A stretch of DNA of 64,000 nt from Cryptomeria japonica (lineage: Eukaryota; Streptophyta; Pinopsida; Cupressales; Cupressaceae), in the NCBI RefSeq assembly GCF_030272615.1, contig NC_081409.1:612001755-612065754 (forward strand), read 5' to 3'. This document shows positions 12,891 to 23,752 of this stretch, piece by piece. The notes under the pieces were generated by a model. It saw only the letters and a list, made by a program, of their open reading frames with translations. It did no database searches and was not told the origin of the DNA. Made by a program: the position numbers and the translations under genes. How positions within the stretch are numbered: position 1 is the stretch's first letter; the number at the start of each line of letters is the position of its first letter.

Positions 12891-15038
12891 AGTTAGGGGT
12901 TGTCCCACCAGCTTTCTACACTTAAATGTGTATGGAGCTTTGTGGTTCAGGGGGAGTTCTCAGATATACATCTTTTGACTCTTGAAACATATGCTACATA
13001 CAAGGGGAGATCAGATGTTTGTATTGTAGTACCAGTAGCTGTGGGATTGAATATGAATACCAATGTTTATTCTAGAAGTTCAGCTACTTCAATTCAGTAT
13101 CACACTGAGGGAGAGTGTGCACCACCAACAGGTTTGAGATTTTGGGAAGTTGTCTATTCAATTTGTCTATCTACCAAAGTTGCAATCATATTAACCAAAA
13201 AAGTAACTTCAAAGGGATATAACTCGATCATCAATCCTCGTTTGTTATTTTTATAGTTGTCTATTCAATTTGTCTATCTACAAAATTTGCAATTGGACTG
13301 CTGGGAGAAAGAGTACAGTGGTCTGACCTGTTATCACTGATTAAAAATGGGCCTTTTCTTTTCCCATGATTGGTTATGGTTTGTTGAAATTTTGAGTAGG
13401 GTGCTTTTTCAAATGCTTCAGCTTTGTTTTAGGCCTCAAGGGTTCGGGGGTTTTTGATTTTAGATCCTCCAATGTTTGTTTAAAACCCTCTGGTTTCTAT
13501 TCTTTCGTTACTTTATTCACTTAAGTAATGGGTCATGGGATCGTAGGAAGTGTCCCCCCTTGTTGTGTGCCTAGGCGGTCATGTTAATTAATCGCAAAAT
13601 TTATGCCTTATATGTTTTTCTCTTAAAGTTGTCAGGCCCAGTAACTAGTGCGCATCTTGCGGATGGATCTATGGCTTTCGCTATTTAGCTAGGCAAAGTT
13701 GCGCGTAGTTTAAAACCAGCGAAGTTGCAAAAATGACATGGCATGCCACATAGACGGTTTAGCTGGTTGATGAGAGCAAGTAAAATGGTGGCATGCGACA
13801 TAAGTCACAACAGTCAGCGGGTCAAGATTAAAGGCTAAAAGAAGGGCCCGAGAGGTGAGTCAAATCGCAAGTTAGGAGATGACCTGGTGGATACAACTGT
13901 CAAGAATTAACTGGAGCCTAGTGGCTTTCTCTTGGTGTATGAAAAAGTGACGAGTCAGCTTCGAAGGTGACTGGATGCCAGGTGTTCAAAGTGAGTTAGC
14001 GGGCCCACCCCTCCTGAAAGCCTTTTCAGATGGTTAAATGCCAATCACTTAAAAGATGATCTGACGGCCCACGCTATTTTGCAAGGGTAAGATGGTCGTG
14101 CTTTTTACCCTATGAAATAGCGAGAGTGAACAAGAGTCATCCACGTGTCGTGATGAAAAAGTGACGAGTCAGCTTTGAAGGTGACTAGACGCCAGGTGTT
14201 CAAAGTGAGTCAGCGAGCCCACCCCTCTCAAAAGCCTTTTCAGATGGTTAAATGCTGATCACTTAAAAGATGATCTGACGGCCCATGCTATTTCGCAAGG
14301 GTAAGATGCTCGTGCTTTATACCCTGCAAAATAGCAAGAGTGAATGAGAGCCGTCCACGTGTCATGATAGATGACAACGTGTCCGGTGACACGTGGTCTT
14401 AGAAGAAAGCTATGGGCCTGCCAAGGTGGAACCAGCAATATAAGAAAAGGACACGCGGCCAGCATTAAGTCGAATGTGAAAGACATCTCAAGGCTAGTGG
14501 TTGGGCACCATGTGGTATCATGTAGCCAATAGAGAAAGCGGGACCCAGCGTGGAGCCAAAGCTGTTAGTTAGTATAACGCTCGATCAAGTTTCTTTTGAT
14601 CGGACGGTCGGCGCTATTTCGCAGGACCAAGTTGCCCGATAGTTATGCTTCGCGAAGTTGCGAAAGAGAAAAATGAAAGACTTGCAGGAACGTTGTGACC
14701 CATTGGAGCGAAAAATACGAATTCTCTTATGAATTCAATTTTGAAGGGATGGCTGAAGCATGCGGAATCAATGTTGTAGTTAAGACCCTGAGTACAATAT
14801 TTGATTTCCTATCAACTAGGTGAAGATATCTTTTAAAGAATTTTGCAGAGGAGTGGATGCAGAGCTGTTTTCTTCAAGTACAGAGCAAGTCAGTTCAGTT
14901 GCAGAGCAAATTCCTTCAAGTGAAGAACAGGTTTTCTCGTACTCTTGTGTAGCAATTCCTGTGTGGTGTGTTTTAGATAGGATAATTGATTCGTCACAGA
15001 ATTGTCTAAGAGTGGTATTCATTTCTTACATTTTCTAA
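12891..15038 (+). other. Non-coding gap between pol and the extra ORF of element 1
   Basis: Most copia elements reach the 3' LTR soon after pol. Here 2.1 kb of non-coding sequence follows. It holds a purine-rich tract (tcagggggag, about 12946), a 26-bp direct repeat (13149-13174 and 13256-13281), a 214-bp tandem duplication (13939-14366), and three CACGTG G-boxes (14142, 14356, 14390). A TATA-like 'aatataagaaaagg' lies near 14437. It is less AT-rich than its neighbours. It could hold a promoter or splice signals for the downstream ORF; that is inference. The 118-codon ORF at 12900-13256 overlaps the pol end in another frame and is not supported. Confidence 0.6.
13939..14366 (+). repeat. 214-bp tandem duplication with G-boxes
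   Basis: Copy 1 is 13939-14152 and copy 2 is 14153-14366. Both begin atgaaaaagtgacgagtcag and end with a CCACGTGTC G-box followed by the repeat junction. Differences between copies are mostly transitions. It lies upstream of the extra ORF. Confidence 0.9.
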
Positions 15039-18000
15039 ATGGCTCCTAAAAGAGAATTTTCTGGCAAAGTTAATTATTCAGAAAGGAGTGTATGTGATGA
15101 TTTTCTGGAACAGTTGACATTGTCAACTAATCAGACATTGAAGGCAAAAGAATTAGTGCCTAGAGCTCCCCGTTTAAAAATAGGAGAAGGACTGTATGAC
15201 AAGGGTAACTGGTTGAGAGACCCACAAGTTAGATTGTCTGGGTTGGGGTTATTTAAGATTGGATTTGGAATGAGAAATTCTCTGGCCCCACAAAACAGTA
15301 TTTGGGAGTTAGATGTTGGGAAATTGGTAGTCCCAGGGGTATTTATGGACATAGATTTGTTGACCCAAATTGCGCTCAACTATGATCTAGTCACAAGAAG
15401 CATTCTGGATATAAATGGGAAAACCCTTATTGAGATTAATGCTGAAGAGTTCAGGAAAGATTTTGGGCTTAATGAGTTTACCAATTTTCTAGAACGCATA
15501 AATTTCACATCATTAGCTCAAATTTACAGTGCACAGAGGAGTCATCTCAGGAACGGGCCTCTCAAGGAGTTTTTTGTGAAGATAGGTGGGTTAACAGTTG
15601 TAGGACCCAACACACAAGAGCCCTTTTCATTGAGTATGTTCACCCTGAGGGCTAAAGGAATGTATTGGGCACTTTGCCAAGTTTTGGAGAAGATGCTAAA
15701 GCAAATATGCCAAATCATTACCTGTTAATGATTGCTCAGATTTTGAATCCTTCTCTTGCAATTACATTTGATTATGCTTCTTTCATTGCTGATGCTATCC
15801 ATGGAGGGTTAACAGGAATAAAGAATGGAAAGGTGGATAGGCCTTTCGGATGGTACTCACTCCTGATGCATCTATTTCTTTTCAAAGGTGGTGATTACTT
15901 TGCCAGTGGACTGGACCTTGTCAAGGAGAAAGAAGGAGAAAAAATGCCAGTACAATTATGGAGTACTGTGTTGTCATGGGATAGAGAGGATGCCAGATTC
16001 TTGAAGTTTGACAAATACTTTGCATCCAAGATCAGGACTCTCCTCTGCTCAGAGAACCCAAGAATCCCCAAGGTTCTTTTGGAATTCATAAGACCAAAAG
16101 TATTCACAAAGAACATAAAAATTGTTCATAACTGGGGTGACATTTACTTGTATCCAGTCTCAACAGTTTTCAGAGTGTTTGGTTTCAGAGACACCCCATT
16201 CTTGCTACCCTACCAAGTCCCTCTCAAAGTGGGAATTGCAGAGATCCTTAGACAAATTGGTGGTGTACAAGAGGCAGAGTTGACAGGCAGGGGTAAAGGG
16301 ACTATATTCCCTACAGCTACCATAGCCCACCAATTTGTAATAACAAAGGGAGGTTGGAATTGCTTTGAGGATTTTCTCAAGCCTTATCATTTGTCCACTG
16401 TAGTGTCCAGGTGTGTTGATCCAGAAGACTTCTTCAATGGCATGTTTAGGAAGAAAGCAGCATGCAGAGGTAGGCCCCATCAATTTCAGTTTCCTGAAGA
16501 CCTCATCAAAAATAAGTTTGATCTAGATGAGTAGGAGCTAAGGAAAGAGAAATGGGTGGCTTATAAGAAAGCCTTGGATTTCGTGCATCAGCTTGATGCC
16601 AGCTATGACCCATTGTCTAGCTTTTTCCCTCTAGAGGGAAAAATAAAGTTTTTAATTGTTTGCTTTAAAGATGTGATGCAGACCCTGAAGGAGAAGAGGG
16701 AAGCTGTAATCAAAAGCAACCCTAAAAAGGCGAGAATGATCCTAAGTAGGTCAGCTTCTAGCAAAGCAATCCCTCCTGGTGATTATACACTACATAAGAA
16801 ATCTAGTTATAGTGTGCTGATGCCTATGACAGGGGAGCCCTCTACCTCTAAAGGAAAGAGGAAGATACAAGATGTCATTGACATCCAAGAAAGCCCAAAG
16901 AAGCAAAGGGTAGGGAAAGAAGTACAATTGGATACACCTTTGTATTCCCCATCCCAATCCCCTATCCATATAGGAAATGAGCAAGCAGTAGCTGAGCAAC
17001 TCCTATAGTTAGGTAGTCTAGGGGAAATTGCCTACACTTATGATGAGGTGGAAGAAGGAATGCCAGAAGAACCCATTGCTGCTGAAATGGATATTACCAC
17101 CACTGAACTCAAAGGCTAGGAGTGGGATCCTAAGATAAAACAGGCAACTAATGCCTTCTTGGCTGACAACAATTTTGTCACATTAGAAGCATTTATGCAG
17201 TTTATATGGAAACAGAACATAGATAAATATAATGCTAGATTTGAAAAGAGAAAGGCTGAGCAACCTAATAAAGATCCAGCCCTGATAGAAGAGGAAATAA
17301 AGCAAGAGATGATGGAAGAGTTCAAAACCATCACCCCCGAGCAAGGGAGAGATATGGTAGCACAAGCTGGAGTGCTTATTCTACCCGAGTGGGATATAGC
17401 AGATGCCCTGGTACTAGACGTAGTGAAGAAGGAGACCAAACCCATGGAGGGGATTACTTTCAATAAAGATAATGTTGCACTTGTCATGTGGTCTCTCAAG
17501 AGAAATGAGAGTAAGAAAAGCAAAGACACCCCAAGGTCAAGTTACCTTGGTGAGATGATGGTGAAGAGAGTGTAGAGTACAGGGGTAGTGGAAGCTGCTA
17601 GCACTGTGTTAGAGACTACAAAATTTAGTGTTGCAGTAGCAGAAAAGGAAGCCAAAGAGAAAGAGGCCCTCCAAGTCAAGTTGGAAACAGTTTTGAAGGC
17701 CTACAACAATGCTAAGGAGGAGGTAAGAGGTAAGGATAGCATCATTGCTAGGCTGCAGAGCCAGTTGACTGGACAATACCATCAAGGTGAGTCTTCAACA
17801 CTGATGATCTCCTCTTCTCCTGCAAGACCTCCACCTACTAGCCCTATCATTGAGTTTCCACCATCTCTAGCACCCTCCAGCTCTCAAATGGTTGAAATTA
17901 CTCCTCAAGAATTAGAAAACTTAAAATAGGCTTAGGCCTTATATGCAAAGAAGTATGAGGAGAGAGTAAGGGCTACAATTTCCAGCTTTGCAGATATAAT

Positions 18001-18679
18001 AAATGTCTCATTTCTCTACAACAATGTAGGTAAAATTGTGGATATATGGAATGAGCTCAGGGGAGACAGGGCCATTTTGACACCTATTTTTGACAAATGG
18101 AGGCCTAGGGAGCAAGATTTAGAGTTTATGTGTGTATCTTGTGATGAAGCAAGGGCCAACCCCATCATTAAATCCACTTCTGACATCACTAAATTTTTAG
18201 TACAATTAGCATCAGAGGTGGATAATATTGATAGGAAGGTTAGTTTGTGCAAAAAGGAGTATACTGATCAAGTTTTTGAGTTGGTCCCAGGAGTTTTTGC
18301 TAGCCCGGATCAATTAAAGGACAAACAAATGTGGCTTAAGGAGATAGAAGCTAAATTGTTAGCAAGAGTTAAAGGAATTATTGATCTAGATGATGCTTCT
18401 TTCTTTGTTTTGACAATACAAGAGATAGAGAAAATTAAGTCACATTATGGTTTTCTCAATTCAGAAGTCAACAAAATGAGAAATTCTTGGAAAAGGTTGA
18501 CTAAGACTAAGGATAAAGTGATTAATTTCTCATGGCCGACAGAAGAGGTATATGATCAATGGACAACTAAATATGCCACCCATGATCCGGAATAGTTGGA
18601 GAGCGCCCCTGAAAAGGTAGAAGAGGTTGCAACCGAACAACCTGTTGAAGAAACTACAGAGGCCGAAAAGAGCTTGTAA
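15039..18679 (+). pseudogene. Long extra ORF 3' of pol in element 1 (env position), function unknown
   Basis: ATG at 15039 opens 229 codons. After one frame change near 15660 the same frame (15665 onward) runs to TAA 18677, broken only by seven TAG codons (16532, 17006, 17117, 17573, 17927, 17933, 18593) and no TAA or TGA. The ancestral product would be about 1,200 residues. Visible parts: a folded-looking N-terminal half (15039-16530); a basic stretch with paired clusters KGKRK and KKQR (about 16850-16915), like a bipartite nuclear signal; an acidic/charged middle (17150-17540); a coiled-coil-like Ala/Glu/Lys segment (17590-17780); a Pro/Ser-rich linker (17815-17890); and a C-terminal helical region (17940-18595). 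I see no signal peptide or clear membrane segment. The position matches the env-like gene of Sireviruses, but I do not recognise the family. Confidence 0.8.
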
Positions 18680-19730
18680 CTGTTTTTGTGAAAAGCTTGT
18701 AACCTCTTTATTTTGAAAGAAATGATTGTAACAAACTCTCCTCAAGAAGTCCGAAGCTTTGTGCATCCATGTTGTTATAAATAGATACCAAGACTAGAGA
18801 AAAAAGGGATCGCAAAAGAATTGTAAGAAAACGCTACAGAAATTTATCTGAGCTTTTCTAAGTCTAATGGAGAATATTCAAAACTTCTTGTAATATTTCG
18901 TGAACTTAATATCAATATACAGACCATCGGTTTTGAGTGAAGCTTTGTGTTGTCTTCAAGTGTGTTTATAATTTGTTTACTGTTTTCATTCTGAATAATC
19001 CAGGGTTGTTCTGTTTGAATGGAATTGCAAAGCAATTTTAGTAGAGGTGTTCATTAGCTTTTCTCTTTAGGAGGGAAATTAAAGATGCGGGGATCACTCA
19101 TACCAGTAAACTCTTTGGAAGAGACTGCGAATTTTGATGATCATAGCTTAATTTGGAATGCATAAGTTCTTGTAGGTGTTAGGCATATACAAGGATTAAT
19201 AGAAACCAAGCCAACAAGATGCATAAAGATATTTTGTTTGAGGAGTATTATCTGAGTTTAGATGACTCTGTGACCTTGGATAAGGCACTGGTATTGATTG
19301 AAGTTGTTTATTGCATGTTTTGTTGATCGAAATGTTGAATTTAAGTATAATTTCCATTCTTTGTTTTCAGTTAATTTCAAGGTGAATAGATCCACTGGTT
19401 TTTTGGACTGGTTTGCTGTGGGTTTATGTTTGAAAGTGTGAATTCAATTCACAAAGGTATACCCACCTAGGCTCTAAGTAAGTCCAAAGTGTAGAAGGTT
19501 CAATCAAACCTTGTCATATGTTGTCTTGAGAATTTCCTTATCTTTGATGTCTCTTCTGCACCGAGTTCAATCATATTATTTTAAGGATGTTAAAGAGAAT
19601 CAGATTTTGAAGACAACACGACCTACCAAAACTTGGTGTCTGATCCCTTTGTCATTATTGTCAAAGGGGGAGAAATAGTATAATTATGAATAAAATGTGT
19701 GTTTTTGACATGAATTCCAAAGGGGGAAAT
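18680..19730 (+). other. 3' untranslated region with two polypurine tracts
   Basis: There is no ORF of note. Near the end it has AAAGGGGGAGAAA (19663-19675) and, 50 bp later, AAAGGGGGAAA (19719-19729) directly before the 3' LTR. The second is the functional plus-strand primer position for the LTR start at 19731. Doubled polypurine tracts are a reported trait of Sireviruses. Confidence 0.8.
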
Positions 19731-21219
19731 TGTTAGCATTGGGTTGTCATTGATGTCAACTGGCATGGGCTGTCATTGGTGTCAACCAGTATGCAAGTTG
19801 GAGATTGTTGGCATTGGTATGCATGTCAATCGGTATGTAAGCTGAAGATCATTGGCATGTTGATGTCAACCGGTAAGTATATCAACTGGTAAGCAAGCAA
19901 AGAGACAATAAGGTATATTTCATGGTTTGGTAAGTGTGGTCTAGGATAACATGTCCTAACCGACAGAACGGAGAAGTGCATGATATGAAGGTTAACCGGT
20001 TGGTATATATCGGTAGTATGTTTGGTCGGTGACCAAGTTTGAACCGACATGATCAATTGGATGCTGACAGAGATGACACATGGTTTCTAGGTGGATAACA
20101 TGCAATGGTAGGTGAATAGTGCATTGGCGAGGTAGTTTCTGATTAGTTCGACATTACATAAAGACTGCGGAAATCATGGGTCGATTGTAGAAGATTACGA
20201 CTTGAAGAAGATCAAAAGGTAGAAATTTTTGGTGTTATGATCGAAGAAGGACATCTGATCATCTTGATAATCTGGAGAAGGAAATAACTAGATTATTTAT
20301 TGTAATCGACAAAAATCAAGGTTGATGAACAAGATCCAATTTGTTAAATATAGTGAACATGTATTGGAAGGATAAGAAATGGTGGTGATGTGTGATTTAT
20401 TGTAGGTTGTTAATCCAAGAAATGAGATCTTGATACGGATTGAGTCAGTGAAGAAAACCCTAGGCACGTAAAGTTTGAATTTTTTTTTTGGCGGGAAAGC
20501 ATGTGTATAAATATGCAAATCAAAGACTTAAGTGACCTGATGATGAAAAGGAGTGATTATGCTATAAGAGAGTTGATTAGACAAAGCATTGATAGTAAAA
20601 ATATTGAAGAGAATGAGTGTTAGAAGAAGAACCGATAAGAAGGACTTAACCAGCAAGGTTTAAGGTAATCGGTAAATAGTTACAAAGTTTATCAGTTCAT
20701 CTAACCGGCAGAGATTGAATTGGTAAGATAGCAATAGAGAGTGAAGGAGAGTAGAGTGTCAGAAAAGATCTAGCAAGGCACAAGCTGAGTAGAAGAAGAT
20801 TTAGAAAGAGAGAACTAAGATCCAGTAGAAAAGAAGCAGTGTGGTAGAAAAGAGTTCAATCGACAAAGTGAATTGTTTGCAGGGGTTACAAAACTTGTTT
20901 GTAACAAGGTGCTCATTATTGTTTTGATTTTATATCTCATTTTATTTCATTGAGTGGGTTCTCAGTGCAAGGGTTGGTGCCCTAAACATTGTAAAACTAT
21001 TATTTTATTGTGAGGTTAGATTGGAGCAGTAGATCTCCAGCAACATTTCTCACCATGGTTTTTCCCACATTGGGTTTTTCTCGTATATCTGGTGTTGTGT
21101 GGCATCCTTTGTGTGTTTGCAATTCTGTGTTTTCATTACTCTATTTGTTTGCACACATTGTTTAAAATTGATTAATATCACTGATTCACCCCCCTCTCAG
21201 TGATATCTTGTGTTCTACA
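19731..21219 (+). repeat. 3' LTR of element 1 (uninterrupted, 1489 bp)
   Basis: It begins TGTTAGCATTGGGTTG after the polypurine tract, ends TCTTGTGTTCTACA, and is followed by the target duplication TACAA. It is colinear with the 5' LTR once the two solo LTRs there are removed. Many C/T and A/G differences between the two LTRs show the insertion is old; the divergence was not computed. Confidence 0.93.
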
Positions 21220-22960
21220 TACAAAACCAAGGAGATACACAACTAAGAAAATAATCAAATACAGAAAACAACACGAAATCCTGAAACATCCACTGAGGCA
21301 TCACACGACAAGTACATGCAACAATTCCCAACATAGGAAAGATGAAATATTTCCATCAGAATAAACATTAACAACAAGGTTTCTCAACCAAAATAATTAG
21401 AAAGATATATAATCTAAATATGCAGAACTAGTCTGGCTAGAAGGAAACTCCACGAATCTCAATAGCAAATAATATCCAACACATAAGAAACCATGACAAT
21501 ACCAAAATCAAGCCCAACTTCCCCATTATAAATCAAAGCTATTTAAAATTATATACTTTGAAATAATTATTGCATTCCTCCTAAAATTGTAGTTTTCCTC
21601 CCCGCAAACATAGAGCATATAATATTTCAAAAATAAACTACAAAGAAGGTAAAATTCCTCCAGCCTGGTAATAGAAGTTATGGCCTATGAAACTTGAAGA
21701 AGCACACTCCATAATCCAGCAAAAATCCAAATTTAAATTCAAGTTGAAAAACAAGAAATCTCCAAAGAATGCAAATATTTCTCCAACTAGCCAACCCCTA
21801 GGAATACTCAGAAAACCAAATTTATAAAAATTAAGCCAAAGCAATACAATCTCTTGGATAATTAAAAATATAATAAACTATACCTACCATAGCCAAAATC
21901 GAGGTAATAAACAATAAAATAATATTATTTCATACTCCAAATCTCACATCCAATAGTTAAAGAGGGTAGGTAAAGTACATAATAAATCAAATGAGTAAAA
22001 GGAAATAAGAATAAGAATAACTAATAAATCAACAATTAATTAAATGATCAAATGTCATAAATAAATAAATAATATTCAAGGCTCAATCAAATATTAAACC
22101 ACAAAATAACAATAATATAAAATCATCAAATAAATATAAATTCATGGAATAAGCCTTTAATAATAAAATCACATAATAATAATTAAATATCAAAACCATA
22201 CATTAAATTAATTTAATATTAATAAACTATATTAACCAATTAATTATTAATTTATAAATAATCATAACTCACAAGGCAACACGACATAGGGTTGAACAAC
22301 ATGCCACATGATGCTAACAAAATGACTCAAGACAAAACACTAAACTAATAGGTTACCAACTTAAGCCTAGAGTGTGTAGAAGGAACTCATGTCACCTCCG
22401 ATCAACTTGCCATTGGGATTTAAAGACACTCTCAAACCTGTGAGACCAAGTGGAGTCAATGTCTAGTACCTGCAATCTTGCAACCACCAAATTCCACAAA
22501 ACAATGTATACATTACATATATATATAATAATATAATCAGACAAGTGAAAGAGAATCACAATGTCATATCATGCTAGTTATGAGTGGTATGATATCATCC
22601 CTATCACAAATACAATAATGAAACAATCACAAAAATCACATCATAATTTCATCCAATATAACCATAAGATGAGGTTAGCACTAACAAGATATCCTTACAT
22701 CATCATAAGCAATATAATCCATCCATGAATAATGAGTGCATATAGATCACCAAACGTAAGACCTTCAATCATAATATTCCAAGATACAACATCATCCACA
22801 TAAATCATAATGTATCTATGTCAGTATGAAATGTATAGCATCAACCATAAGCATCCAAGATATGAATAAATCCATAAGTATCAATCAAAAACATTATCAA
22901 AGAGTCTAAGAAAGTCTATCAATGCACAAAAATAAAGATGAATCAAGGAGGTGCACTACA
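21220..22960 (-). mobile_element. Long LTR-like copy A, proximal segment (minus strand)
   Basis: The reverse complement begins TGTAGTGCACCTCCTTGATTC at 22960 and matches copy B, which begins TGTAGTACCTCTCCCTGATTC at 23753. Further matched blocks are gatgatatcat/gatgatgtcat with nearby 'ctctttcacttgt' (22545 versus 24300), the 'tatagtttattaatatta' block (22220 versus 24615), and a T-rich block near 21650 versus 25430. Non-coding. The left part of A continues at 2843-3997 beyond element 1. Confidence 0.75.
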
Positions 22961-23752
22961 AAAAGCACCTAGAGGAGTAATTTTCCTTGACTAACTATTG
23001 TGAAAGAGAGTCAAGAGATACTTCTAGTGTTCCTAGTCTTTCGCTGATGTGTAAAGGGATATGCCAAGTATAGGAGAATATAAAACTATAATGAAAGAAT
23101 AAAGAAAAGTGAATGAAAAGGTATTGTAGGACACTAACAAAGAAGTGAACTAAAAAAATGAACATAGATTTGAGGACAAGATTATTTTGTGCACTTATGA
23201 TCAAAATCTGGAGAAGAATTGACAGGACTAGGGCATTGAGCACCTTGGTCTACCAAGTTGTGATCCAAAGATCTGGTTTCTGCGATACTGGGAAATGACC
23301 TAAAATCTGATTGGAAACATGGAGGACCACAACATTGGGTGCCTTGGTCCCAGGACAAGGGCTTGGGCACCCTGGTCCCTAACATCTAGGCCTGACTTCT
23401 AATAGAAAACCTACACCTATTTTTTGAGATCTTCTAGAAACTTCCTGCTCTATCGGATACCTGTAATTGTACTACAAGCTAAATGTGGTATGTTTGTGGC
23501 TATATAGGAGTTTTCCTTAGTCAGCCTCCTTATTTTGTTGATTTTCACCTCCACAAATAGTCGATATTATAACTAAAAAAGTGTGTATGTTCATGAATCT
23601 TATGTGTTTGTAAGATTCATATGAGCCAAATGCAAACTAGAGTTCTACCCAAGTGTTTTACAGAAAACCATCAATGATAGTAATGAATATGCTTTAGATC
23701 ACAATTATGATGCAAACCTACAACAATAATTTAAAGTTTGAAAAACTAATGT
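22961..23752. other. Spacer between inverted LTR-like copies A and B
   Basis: 792 bp with no convincing gene. It contains three degenerate copies of a 'gcaccttggtcc'-like motif (23231-23390), a relatively GC-rich patch resembling those inside the other long LTRs, and then AT-rich sequence. Small minus-strand ORFs (22995-23243, 23182-23385) have no recognisable domain. I cannot tell whether this is host sequence or the remains of an older element. Confidence 0.5.

Larger units (their letters stand above)
3998..21219 (+). mobile_element. Element 1: Sirevirus-like Ty1/copia retrotransposon, full length, decayed
   Basis: This is a complete LTR element. It starts TGTTGGCATTGGG and ends TTGTGTTCTACA, and is flanked by perfect 5-bp target duplications TACAA (3993-3997 and 21220-21224). 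The order is 5' LTR (with two solo-LTR insertions), tRNA-iMet primer site, gag, protease, integrase, RT, RNase H, a non-coding gap, a long extra 3' ORF, two polypurine tracts, and 3' LTR. Gag-PR-IN-RT-RH order defines Ty1/copia. Long LTRs, a CCCCC-rich LTR end, doubled polypurine tracts and a 3' ORF after pol fit the Sirevirus (SIRE/Maximus) lineage, which is inference. After removing the two insertions the element is about 15.2 kb. All reading frames are broken. Confidence 0.92.

Noticed and set aside
12900-13256. 118-codon ORF after element 1 pol
   Set aside because: It overlaps the terminal pol sequence in a different frame and has no domain or conserved pattern.
15665-18679. Recoded UAG or an alternative genetic code in the extra ORF
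   Set aside because: The same TAG pattern occurs in conserved motifs of other dead elements, where the ancestral codon is clearly Gln or Trp, so mutation is simpler.
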